Of a DNA stretch of 64,000 nucleotides, positions 41,711 to 52,003 are shown in pieces (positions within the stretch are counted from its first letter, which is position 1; each line of letters starts with the position of its first letter). The position numbers and the translations under genes are program-made. This DNA comes from Streptomyces echinatus (GTDB lineage: Bacteria > Actinomycetota > Actinomycetes > Streptomycetales > Streptomycetaceae): NCBI RefSeq assembly GCF_014203595.1, contig NZ_JACHJK010000011.1, positions 283,055 to 347,054 on the forward strand, given 5' to 3'. A model generated the notes under the pieces. That model was not told the origin of the DNA, did not search any database, and saw nothing but the letters and a program-made list of their open reading frames with translations.

Positions 41711-42940
41711 TCACTTCTTCCAGTCGGCCCAGGACATGTTCCAGCCGTTGAGGCCGTTGTCCGGGGAGACCGTGCGGTCGTCGGAGTTCTTCACGACCAC
41801 CACGTCACCGACCATCGAGTGGTTGAAGAACCAGGCCGCCGGGACCCCGCTGTCGTAGCCGCCGCGCACGTCGCGCAGGCCCACACAGCCGTGGCTGGCG
41901 TTGGAGTTGCCGAAGACGTCGCCACCCCAGTAGTTGCCGTGGATGAAGGTGCCGGAGGTGGTGAGGCGGATGGCGTGCGGCACGTCCTTGATGTCGTACT
42001 CGCCGCCGTAGCCGACGGTCTCGCCGTTCATCCGGGTGACGGTGAGCTTCTCGCTCATGACCATCTGGCCGTTCCAGGTGTCGTAGCCGGGCTTGCCGGT
42101 GGTGACCGGGACGGTCTTGACGACCTTTCCGTCCTGGGTGACCTTCATCGTGTGCTTCTTGGCGTCCACGACGGAGACCTGGTTGCGGCCTATGGTGAAC
42201 TTCAGGGTCTTGCGCTGCTCGCCGTAGACGCCGTCGCGGCCCTCGACGCCGTCCAGGTCGAGGTCGACGGTGACCTTGGTGCCGGCCTTCCAGTACTTCT
42301 CGGGCCGGAAGTCCAGGCGGTCGTTGCCGAACCAGTGGCCCTCGACGTCGACGGCCGGCTCGGTCTTGATGCGGATGGCCTTCTCCACCGCGTCCGGGCT
42401 GGTGATGCCCCGCGTGAAGTGTATGGAGAACGGCATGCCGACGCCGACGGTGGAGCCGTCCTCGGGGGTGAAGGAACCCACGAAGGTGTTCTTCGGCGTG
42501 AGCGTGGTGAAGGCGGCGTCCTCGGCGGCCTCGCGGCCCTCGGAGTCCTTCGCGACCGCGTGCACGGAGTACTTGGTGGCGGCGGCCAGATGGGTCGACG
42601 GCGTCCAGGACGCACCGCCCCCGGTGATGGCCCCCTCGACCTTCGCACCCTTCTCGTCCTTGACCGTGACCTCGGTCAGCTTGCCCTGGGCGACGCTGAC
42701 CTTGAGCGCGCCGCTGGTGTCGACACCGGTGGCACCGGACTTGGGCGTGATGCTGACGGCGGCCGTGGACTGCCCGCCCTGTGCGCCGCCCTTGCCCTTG
42801 CCCTTGCCCGAGCCGGAGCCGGAGCCCGAGTCCCCGCCTCCGCCGCACGCGGCGAGCGACAGCACCAGGGCGCCGGCTATGACCGCCAGTCCCCTACGGC
42901 CTCGCCGCCCTCTCGCCGACGCCCCCGTTACAGGCCGCAT
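41711..42940 (-). CDS. L,D-transpeptidase lipoprotein (YkuD domain, Ig-like domains)
   Basis: 409 residues. Signal with lipobox LSLAAC, then a Gly/Ser/Lys-rich linker, two Ig-like domains (about 60-230) and a YkuD catalytic domain: HTMKVTQDGKVVKTVPVTTG, HAIRLTTSGTFIHGNYWG and the catalytic SHGCVGLRD with Cys. It forms 3-3 cross-links in peptidoglycan on the outer face of the membrane. Start ATG 42940 with GGGGAG upstream. A paralogous gene lies just upstream on the same strand, 159 bases away. Confidence 0.95.
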   Translation of the reverse strand: MRPVTGASARGRRGRRGLAVIAGALVLSLAACGGGGDSGSGSGSGKGKGKGGAQGGQSTAAVSITPKSGATGVDTSGALKVSVAQGKLTEVTVKDEKGAKVEGAITGGGASWTPSTHLAAATKYSVHAVAKDSEGREAAEDAAFTTLTPKNTFVGSFTPEDGSTVGVGMPFSIHFTRGITSPDAVEKAIRIKTEPAVDVEGHWFGNDRLDFRPEKYWKAGTKVTVDLDLDGVEGRDGVYGEQRKTLKFTIGRNQVSVVDAKKHTMKVTQDGKVVKTVPVTTGKPGYDTWNGQMVMSEKLTVTRMNGETVGYGGEYDIKDVPHAIRLTTSGTFIHGNYWGGDVFGNSNASHGCVGLRDVRGGYDSGVPAAWFFNHSMVGDVVVVKNSDDRTVSPDNGLNGWNMSWADWKK

Positions 42941-43099
42941 GTTCAAGTTGTTCTCCCCTCGACAGGCCCAGGTCAGGCCCGCTCCCCACCTCTTTGCGCG
43001 CATATTAACTGCCAGGATTTGTGCGCGGTGTCAGACGAATGTCACCGTTCCGTCGCAACTTCCGCCTGGCACCCGTGTTCCGCGCTCCCCCCTCCCCGG

Positions 43100-44323
43100 C
43101 TACTTCACCGCGCCGCCCGCCTTCCATGCGTCCCAGGGCATGTTCCAGCCGCCGAGTCCGTTGTCGGGCGCGACCGTCTTGTCCTTGCTGTGCACCACCT
43201 CGATGACGTCACCGACGAGGCTGCGGTCGAAGAACCAGCCCGCCGGGGTGTCCGAGCCGCCGCCCTTGACGTCCCTGAGGCCCACACAGCCGTGGCTGAC
43301 GTTGGCCACCCCGGGGGCCTCCGGCGCCCAGTAGTTGCCGTGCAGGAAGGTGCCGGAGTCGGTGAGCTTCATGGCGTGCGGCACGTCGGGGATGTCGTAC
43401 TCGCCGCCGAAGCCGACGGTCTGGCTGTTCATGCGGGTGACCTCCAGCATGTCCATCACCACCATCTTCCCGTTGTAGCTCGGGTGTTTGGGGGCGCCGG
43501 CCGTGATGGGGACGGTGGCGAGGAGCTGTCCGTCACGCGTCACGTCCATCGTGTGCTTGGCCGCGTCGACCACGGAGACCTGGCTGCGGCCGACGGTGAA
43601 GGAGAAGGACTTGTCCTGCAGGCCGTAGACACCCCGCGCGCCCTCGACGTCCCGCAGGTCCAGGTCGACGGTGACCTCGGTGCCGGGCTTCCAGTAGTGC
43701 TCCGGGCGGAAGTCCAGGCGGTTCTTGCCGAACCAGTGCGGGCGGATCTCGACGGGCGGCCGGGCGGTGACGCGGACGGCCCGTTCGACGGCGGCCCGGT
43801 TCCCGATGTCCCGGCTGAAGGCGAGCGAGACGATCATCCCGGTACCGACGGTGGAGCGGTTCTCGGGCGTGACGTAGCCGATGAAGCGCTCATCGGGGAC
43901 GTAGGTGGTGAAGGTGGTGTGCCGGGCCGAGCGGCGGCCCCGGGAGTCCAGCGCCACCACGTCGGCGGTGTACTTGGCGGCGAGCGCCAGCCGGTCCTGG
44001 TCGGGCAGCCAGGTCAGCCCGTCCTCGCTGATGTGTCCCGGGACGGGTGAGTCCTGTGCGTCCTGCGACCTGACGACCGTCACCTTCTCCAGCCGCCCGC
44101 CGGGCACCCGGATGCGCAGCCGGTCACCCGGATGCACGCCCTTGGCTCCGTCGTCCGGAGTAACCCTGATGACGTCCTCGGGAGCCGGTGGCTTGCCCAT
44201 CGCCCCGCCCATGCCCAGTGGTCCCGGGCCGTCCGCGGAGCAGCCCGTGAGCAGCCCCGCCCATGTCAGTACGGCCGCCAGCGCGGCCCCCGCGCGCCGT
44301 GCGCGTCCTTGTACGTGCGTCAC
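43100..44323 (-). CDS. L,D-transpeptidase lipoprotein, second paralogue
   Basis: 407 residues with the same layout as the neighbour: lipobox LLTGC, Ig-like domains (VRVTARPPVEIRPHWFGKNR block) and YkuD catalytic domain with HGNYWAPEAPGVANVSHGCVGLRD. The Ala/Gly/Ser linker of the other copy is replaced by a short Gly/Met/Pro stretch, and the two differ mostly in the Ig part. The start is GTG 44323 (VTHVQGRARR). Divergent from glgX. Confidence 0.95.
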   Translation of the reverse strand: MTHVQGRARRAGAALAAVLTWAGLLTGCSADGPGPLGMGGAMGKPPAPEDVIRVTPDDGAKGVHPGDRLRIRVPGGRLEKVTVVRSQDAQDSPVPGHISEDGLTWLPDQDRLALAAKYTADVVALDSRGRRSARHTTFTTYVPDERFIGYVTPENRSTVGTGMIVSLAFSRDIGNRAAVERAVRVTARPPVEIRPHWFGKNRLDFRPEHYWKPGTEVTVDLDLRDVEGARGVYGLQDKSFSFTVGRSQVSVVDAAKHTMDVTRDGQLLATVPITAGAPKHPSYNGKMVVMDMLEVTRMNSQTVGFGGEYDIPDVPHAMKLTDSGTFLHGNYWAPEAPGVANVSHGCVGLRDVKGGGSDTPAGWFFDRSLVGDVIEVVHSKDKTVAPDNGLGGWNMPWDAWKAGGAVK

Positions 44324-44407
44324 GCGGGGCTCAACGACCGGGCCCGCTCCGGGGAAACGTGAGTGCGAGCCACGCACTGGGCAGAACACAGGGAAGGACG
44401 ACACGTT

Positions 44408-44436
44408 GGGGAGCCTCCCCACAAGGGAGGCACCCC
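44408..44436. terminator. Stem-loop in the Ldt/glgX divergent spacer
   Basis: GGGG-A-GCCTCCC (44408-44419) and GGGAGGC-A-CCCC (44425-44436) form an 11-pair stem with a central A-A mismatch and a 5-base loop. It sits between divergent genes, so it is a leader structure or protein site rather than a gene-end terminator; if the glgX transcript starts upstream it may attenuate it. Confidence 0.4.
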
Positions 44437-44563
44437 CAGCTCGCGCGGGAGCCGTCGGGGCGCGGTCGTGCCGGGTGGCCGGGTCCGGGGTGCCGAGACG
44501 CTCCCCGGTCCGCGGCACGGCCGACCGCGCCCCTCGGGTGAGCCACTGAGAAGAGGGCCGACA

Positions 44564-46807
<2,244 letters not shown>

Positions 46808-46949
46808 ATCCTTGGCCAAGGCTGTGCGGGAGAATCCCCTGGGCCTGTGTCCCGGCTGTGCGTGACGCGGATCACGCCCGCCGAGTGCAGCGCGGGAGGG
46901 GGTCCAGGGCCTTTCCCCTTGTGAGAGACAGCCGGCGAGGACAGGAACC

Positions 46950-47462
46950 GTGAGGATGGAGCAGGCTCGGGCCGGTGAGTACGACGCGTTCGTGGCGGCC
47001 CGTTGGTCGGTGTTGTTCCATCTGGCCCGTCTGCTCACCGGGGGCGATCGGCACCGTGCCGAGGACTTGTTGCAGGAGTCCCTGGTGAAGCTGTGGTTCG
47101 TCTGGCCGAAGATCGCCGACGAGGCACCGGAGGCCTACGTGCGCAAGGTGCTGGCGCGGGCCGCGGCCCGCTCGGCCCGCCGGCGCTGGTGGGGCGAGCG
47201 GCCCGTGGAGGAGCTGCCCGAGACGGCGGCGGACGGCGACCTGTCGGCCACGGTCGCCGAGCGCTCCCGGCTGGAGGCGGCGCTCGCGCAGCTGAGCCCG
47301 CAGCAGCGGGCCGCCGTCGTGCTGCGCTACTACCAGGACCTGCCCGACCGGCAGGTGGCCGAGGCGCTGGGCTGCCCGGTGGGCACGGCCCGGTCCCACG
47401 CCTCGCGCGGGGTGGCCCGGCTGCGCGGCCTGCTGGCCGACGTCATCGAGCCGGTGGGGTGA
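46950..47462 (+). CDS. ECF sigma factor, SigE-like actinobacterial group
   Basis: 170 residues. Sigma-2 region (EYDAFVAARWSVLFHLARLLTGGDRHRAEDLLQESLVKLW) and sigma-4 (LSPQQRAAVVLRYYQDLPDRQVAEALGCPVGTARSHASRG) are typical of the SigE-family actinobacterial ECF sigma factors. It would direct RNA polymerase to a stress or envelope regulon. GTG 46950 has AGGACAGGA upstream. A membrane protein gene follows after 10 bases; it is the likely anti-sigma partner. Confidence 0.93.
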   Translation: MRMEQARAGEYDAFVAARWSVLFHLARLLTGGDRHRAEDLLQESLVKLWFVWPKIADEAPEAYVRKVLARAAARSARRRWWGERPVEELPETAADGDLSATVAERSRLEAALAQLSPQQRAAVVLRYYQDLPDRQVAEALGCPVGTARSHASRGVARLRGLLADVIEPVG

Positions 47463-47472
47463 GGGAGAAGCC

Positions 47473-48012
47473 ATGGACCGCATGGATCAGACGGATCGCA
47501 TGGATCACTTCGAGCGGCAGCTGACACGCCTCATGCAGCAGGACGGCCGGCCGGTCTCCTTCGAGGCCCGGCACCGGGAGGCGCTGCGCGCGGGCGTACG
47601 GGTCCGGCGCCGGGCGCGGGCGGCGCGCCGGGCCGCCGGTTCGGTACTGGCGGTGGCCGGGGTCGGCCTGGGGCTGTTCCTGTGGCCGCACGGCCACACC
47701 GAGGACCGGCCCACCGCACCGCAGCCCCGGCCCGTGATCAGCCCGGCACCCGAGCCGAGCACCTCCGAGTCGCAAGCGCCGAGCGGTACGCCGTCCTCGA
47801 CGCCGACGGGCTTCCCCACTCCGGGCTACACCCCGACCACCTCCGAACCGCCCTCGACCAGCGGGAGTTCGGCCACCGCCTCGTACCCGTCGCCGCCGAC
47901 GGACACCGCCACCGCCACCGCCGGCGGCACCACGCCACCGGCCACGGCATCGGCGAGCGAGACCTCCGAGCCGTCGTACGACCCCTCGGCGGCGATCAGC
48001 CCGAGCGGCTAG
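47473..48012 (+). CDS. Single-span membrane protein, probable anti-sigma partner
   Basis: 179 residues. About 50 basic, Arg-rich cytoplasmic residues (FERQLTRLMQQDG... RVRRRARAARR), one hydrophobic helix (GSVLAVAGVGLGLFLW) and an extracytoplasmic Pro/Ser/Thr/Ala-rich domain of over 100 residues with no recognisable fold. No ZAS zinc motif (HxxxCxxC) is present, so it is not a classic zinc anti-sigma factor. The position immediately after the ECF sigma gene supports an anti-sigma or sensor role. Repeats encoding TPTTSEPPSTS-like motifs suggest O-glycosylation or wall-spanning. Confidence 0.75.
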   Translation: MDRMDQTDRMDHFERQLTRLMQQDGRPVSFEARHREALRAGVRVRRRARAARRAAGSVLAVAGVGLGLFLWPHGHTEDRPTAPQPRPVISPAPEPSTSESQAPSGTPSSTPTGFPTPGYTPTTSEPPSTSGSSATASYPSPPTDTATATAGGTTPPATASASETSEPSYDPSAAISPSG

Positions 48013-48080
48013 ACCTCGTGTCCACCACGCCCGCGCGTGCCCTCGGCATGCCCGACACTCCAGAACAAACGGGGAAACAC

Positions 48081-48887
48081 GTGACATACATCCGACCGAG
48101 CCGGCCTCCGGCCGGGGCGCCGGCGCCCCGCCGCACCCCCCTGCGGACGCCCCAGGAGGATCCCGTCCTCGACGTGACCGTGCCGGTGTACAACGAGGAG
48201 AAGGACCTGGAGCCCAATGTGCGGCGGCTCCACACGCACCTGCGGGACACCTTCCCCTACCCCTTCCGCATCACCATCGCCGACAACGCGAGCACCGACC
48301 GCACCCCGGAGATCGCCGCCCGGCTCGCCGCCGAGCTCCCCGAGGTGAACTCGCTGCGGCTGCCCGAGAAGGGCCGGGGCCGGGCACTGCGGGCCGCCTG
48401 GTCGGGGTCCCGGGCGCCCGTGCTGGCGTACCTCGACGTCGACCTGTCCACCGGGCTCACCGCGCTGCTGCCGCTCGTCGCCCCGCTGATCTCCGGCCAC
48501 TCCGACGTGGCCATCGGCACCCGGCTCGCCCCCGGGGCGCGAGTGGTGCGCGGGGCCAAGCGCGAGGTCATATCCCGCTGCTACAACGTGCTGCTGCGCT
48601 GCACGCTCGCCGTCGGCTTCTCCGACGCGCAGTGCGGTTTCAAGGCGATCCGGCGCGAGACCGCCGAGCGCCTGCTGCCGCTGGTGCGGGACGGGGAGTG
48701 GTTCTTCGACACCGAACTGCTGGTGCTCGCCGAGCGGGCCGGGCTGAGGATCCACGAGGTGCCGGTGGACTGGGTCGACGACCCGGACAGCAGCGTCGAC
48801 ATCCTCGCCACCGCGCTGGCGGATCTGCGGGGGATCGCCCGGATGCGGCGCACCCTGGGCCGCGGTCCGAGGCCGGTGGCCCGGTGA
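48081..48887 (+). CDS. Glycosyltransferase family 2 (dolichol-phosphate sugar synthase-like)
   Basis: 268 residues. The GT2 fold is clear: DVTVPVYNEEKDL, ITIADNASTDRTPEIAARL, the metal-binding YLDVDLSTG (DxD) and ISRCYNVLLR... VGFSDAQCGFKAIRRE. The pattern is that of polyprenyl/dolichyl-phosphate glucose or mannose synthases without C-terminal membrane helices. GTG 48081 follows GGGGAAACAC; an in-frame ATG 48048 lacks a ribosome site. Its stop overlaps the next gene by 4 bases (GTGA), so the two form a glycosylation pair. Confidence 0.9.
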   Translation: MTYIRPSRPPAGAPAPRRTPLRTPQEDPVLDVTVPVYNEEKDLEPNVRRLHTHLRDTFPYPFRITIADNASTDRTPEIAARLAAELPEVNSLRLPEKGRGRALRAAWSGSRAPVLAYLDVDLSTGLTALLPLVAPLISGHSDVAIGTRLAPGARVVRGAKREVISRCYNVLLRCTLAVGFSDAQCGFKAIRRETAERLLPLVRDGEWFFDTELLVLAERAGLRIHEVPVDWVDDPDSSVDILATALADLRGIARMRRTLGRGPRPVAR

Positions 48888-50122
48888 CCGCCACCCTCCC
48901 CCACATACGCGCGTCCGCCGGCCGCACCCTGCCCGGCGACCGGTTCAGGGCCGCCGCCCGCCGGCACGGACCGGTCCTCGCCATGTTCGGCACGCTGAAG
49001 CTGGCCGGATTCTGCTCCTTCATGTACCTGCTGTCCTCCACCGGGGACTACCGCACCAGGCATCCCCGGTTCGGCGGCGGCGCGCACGCCTGGGACGTGC
49101 TGGCCACCTGGGACGGCTGGTGGTACCAGCAGATAGCGCTGCACGGCTACGACCCCAAGCTCGTCCCGGTCCCGGGCGCCACCGGCCTGATCACGCTGGA
49201 GGGCAACTCGGCGGCGTTCTTCCCGCTCTATCCGGCCCTGGTCCGGCTCGCCTCGGCGGTCACCGGGCTCGGCTCCTACGGCGCCGGCCTGCTGGTGTCC
49301 ATCCTCGCCTCGTTCGCCGCCGCCCTCGGCATCTACGCCGTCGCGGAGCGGTTCGGCGGCCGGCGGGCCGGACTCGCGGCGGCCGGGCTGTGGGCGGTGT
49401 GGCCGGGCTCGGGCGTGGAGTGGGCGGTCTACTCCGACTCCCTCTACGTGGCCCTGGCCGCCTGGGCCTGCTACGCCGTGCTCACCCGCCGCTGGCTCAC
49501 CGCCGGCGTGGTCACGTTCGCGGCCGGTCTGAACCGGCCCACGGCCGCCGCGCTGATCGCCGCGCTCGGCGTGGCCGCGCTGCTCTCCCTGCGCGACCGC
49601 GAGGACGGTGCCCTGCGCCCGCTGCTGGCCCTCGGCATGGCCCCGCTCGGCCTGTTCGGCTATCTGCTCTGGGTCGGCAACCGCATGGGCGACCTGGGCG
49701 GCTACTTCAAGCTCCAGTCGGGCGCCTGGGCGCACAGCTTCGACTACGGCGAACAGACCTGGGACGTGCTGACGTCCGTGCCCGTGGGCAAGTTCGACTA
49801 TCTCTTCGCCTACCCCTTCGCGGACGTCATCTCGGTCTGCGTCATCCTGCTCGCCTGCGCGCTGCTGCCGCTGCTGGTGCGGCTGCGCCCGCCGCCCGTG
49901 CTGGTCGTGTACACGGTCCTCACGCTGGTCCTGGTGCTCGGCAGCCAGCAGATCGTCGCCAACATCTCCCGCTATCTGCTGCCCTGCTTCCCGCTGTTCC
50001 TGCCGCTCGCCGTCGGCATGCGCCGGCTGAGCCTGCCCGTGCAGTGCACGCTGCTGGGCATCGCGGCCCTGGCCTCCGGCTCGTACGCCGGCTACGCCCT
50101 CTTCGAGCTGGGCGTGCCGTGA
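48884..50122 (+). CDS. Multi-spanning mannosyltransferase-like protein (PIG-V type GT)
   Basis: 412 residues, roughly ten hydrophobic helices. Early motif WDGWWYQQIALHGYDP (DGxW/Y pattern) and GNSAAFFPLYPALVRL resemble PIG-V/GPI-mannosyltransferase 2-like actinomycete enzymes, which use polyprenyl-phosphate sugars on the outer face. The preceding GT2 could make that donor. The acceptor is unknown. GTG 48884 overlaps the GT2 stop. The gene is convergent with the exporter, 24 bases apart. Confidence 0.85.
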   Translation: MTATLPHIRASAGRTLPGDRFRAAARRHGPVLAMFGTLKLAGFCSFMYLLSSTGDYRTRHPRFGGGAHAWDVLATWDGWWYQQIALHGYDPKLVPVPGATGLITLEGNSAAFFPLYPALVRLASAVTGLGSYGAGLLVSILASFAAALGIYAVAERFGGRRAGLAAAGLWAVWPGSGVEWAVYSDSLYVALAAWACYAVLTRRWLTAGVVTFAAGLNRPTAAALIAALGVAALLSLRDREDGALRPLLALGMAPLGLFGYLLWVGNRMGDLGGYFKLQSGAWAHSFDYGEQTWDVLTSVPVGKFDYLFAYPFADVISVCVILLACALLPLLVRLRPPPVLVVYTVLTLVLVLGSQQIVANISRYLLPCFPLFLPLAVGMRRLSLPVQCTLLGIAALASGSYAGYALFELGVP

Positions 50123-50146
50123 TCCCGCCCGGCGGACGGCGGACGG

Positions 50147-52003
50147 TCAGGCCAGGCTGTCCCGCCATGCCCGGTGGAGGTCGGCGAACCGGCCGGTGCC
50201 CGCGATGAGTTCCGCCGGGCGGCCGTCCTCGACGATCCGGCCGTGCTCCATCACCAGCACCCGGTCCGCGACCTCCACGGTGGACAGCCGGTGCGCGATC
50301 ACCACGGCGGTACGGCCCCGCAGCACCGTCGACATCGCCCGCTGCACCGCCCGTTCCCCCGGGATGTCCAGCGAACTGGTCGCCTCGTCCAGGATCAGCA
50401 CCGCCGGGTCGGCGAGCAGGGCCCGGGCGAAGGCGACCAGCTGGCGCTGCCCGGCGGAGATGCGCCCGCCGCGCTTGCGTACGTCGGTGTCGTAGCCGTC
50501 GGGCAGCGCGCTGATGAACTCGTGCGCGCCGATGGCCTTCGCGGCCTGCTCGATCTCCTCCCGGCCGGCGTCGGGCCGGCCGATGGCGATGTTGTCGGCG
50601 ACCGTGCCGGAGAACAGGAACGCCTCCTGCGTCACCATGACCACCCCGCGCCGCAGTTCGGGGACCGCCAGCTCGCGCAGGTCCACGCCGTCCAGCAGGA
50701 CGCGCCCGGCGGAGGGGTCGTAGAAGCGGGCGAGCAGTTTGGCCAGGGTCGACTTGCCCGCGCCGGTGGTGCCGACGACCGCGACCGTCTGCCCGGCGGG
50801 GAGGGTGAGGTCGAAGCGGGGCAGCACCTCACCGCCGGTGCGGTAGCCGAACCGGACCCCGTCGAAGACGACCTCGCGGCCCGGGAACTCGTTCTTCAGC
50901 GGGGGCAGCTCGCGCGGCCGGACGGGCTCGGGCACGGAGGGCGTCTGGGCCAGCAGCCCGGCGATCTTCTCCAGGGAGGCCGCCGCCGACTGGTAGGAGT
51001 TCAGGAACATGCCGAGCCGGTCGATCGGGTCGTACAGCCGGCGCAGGTACAGCACCGCCGCCGCCAGCACGCCCAGCTCCAGCGAGCCGGACACCACCCG
51101 GTGGGCGCCCCAGAGCACGATCGCCGCGACCGCCGTGTTGGCCACCAGCCGGGAGCCGACGACGTAGCGGGCCATCTCCAGCAGCGAGTCCCCGTTCACC
51201 CGCTCGTGCCGCTCGTTCAGCACGGCGAAATCGGCGTCGTTCGCGGCCTCCCGGCGGAAGGCGCGCACCGGCCGGATGCCGTTCATCGTCTCCACGAACT
51301 TCACGATCACCGCGGCGATGGCCGTCGACCGCGCCCGGAACACCCGCTGCGCGCGCCGCCGGTAGACCCGGACGAGCAGGTACAGCGGCACGAAGGAGGC
51401 CACCGCGACCGCGCCGAGGCCCGGATCCAGCCAGAGCAGCATCGCCGAGATGTAGACGAAGGACAGGACGACGGTCACCAGCTCCTGGAGCCCCTCCTCC
51501 AGGAGTTCGCGCAGTGACTCGACGTCCGTGGTGGACCGGGAGATCAGCCGGCCCGAGGTGTACCGCTCGTGGAAGTCGACGCTCAGCGCCTGCGCGTGCC
51601 GGAAGATCCGGCCGCGCAGGTCGAGCAGGACGTCCTGGCTGACCCGGGCTGAGCTCTCGATGAACGCGAACTGGAGCAGGCCCGAGGCGAGGGCGCACAG
51701 CAGATAGCCGACGGCGACCGCGATCAGCGGGCCGTGCCGGTGCTCCCGGAAGGCCGGTACGGCGGTGTCGATGGCGTACGCCACCAGCAGCGGGCCCGCC
51801 TGCACCACCGCCTGCTGGAGCAGCAGCAGGGACGTGGTGAGCGCGGTCCGGCCCTTCATGGGCGCGAGCAGCGAACGCAGCAGGGCGGCGGTGGCGCCGG
51901 GCGGGGTGGGCAGGACGTCCCGGTCGAAGGGGTCGCCCGGGTCCTGCGGGCGGGCCGGTTCGTCGTCGTCGGCGACGGCGGGGGTGGAGGCGGTCGTGGT
52001 CAA
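50147..52003 (-). CDS. ABC exporter half-transporter (canonical-site subunit)
   Basis: 618 residues: six-helix type 1 exporter membrane domain plus ABC domain. Walker A GTTGAGKST, Q-loop MVTQEAFLFS, Walker B VLILDEATSSLD and switch His VIAHRLST are intact; the signature is ISAGQ rather than LSGGQ. It pairs with the upstream subunit. The start is TTG 52003 behind GAGGA, and its TTGA overlaps the upstream stop. Resembles multidrug exporters of the MsbA/BmrCD-type; the substrate is unknown. Confidence 0.93.
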   Translation of the reverse strand: MTTTASTPAVADDDEPARPQDPGDPFDRDVLPTPPGATAALLRSLLAPMKGRTALTTSLLLLQQAVVQAGPLLVAYAIDTAVPAFREHRHGPLIAVAVGYLLCALASGLLQFAFIESSARVSQDVLLDLRGRIFRHAQALSVDFHERYTSGRLISRSTTDVESLRELLEEGLQELVTVVLSFVYISAMLLWLDPGLGAVAVASFVPLYLLVRVYRRRAQRVFRARSTAIAAVIVKFVETMNGIRPVRAFRREAANDADFAVLNERHERVNGDSLLEMARYVVGSRLVANTAVAAIVLWGAHRVVSGSLELGVLAAAVLYLRRLYDPIDRLGMFLNSYQSAAASLEKIAGLLAQTPSVPEPVRPRELPPLKNEFPGREVVFDGVRFGYRTGGEVLPRFDLTLPAGQTVAVVGTTGAGKSTLAKLLARFYDPSAGRVLLDGVDLRELAVPELRRGVVMVTQEAFLFSGTVADNIAIGRPDAGREEIEQAAKAIGAHEFISALPDGYDTDVRKRGGRISAGQRQLVAFARALLADPAVLILDEATSSLDIPGERAVQRAMSTVLRGRTAVVIAHRLSTVEVADRVLVMEHGRIVEDGRPAELIAGTGRFADLHRAWRDSLA

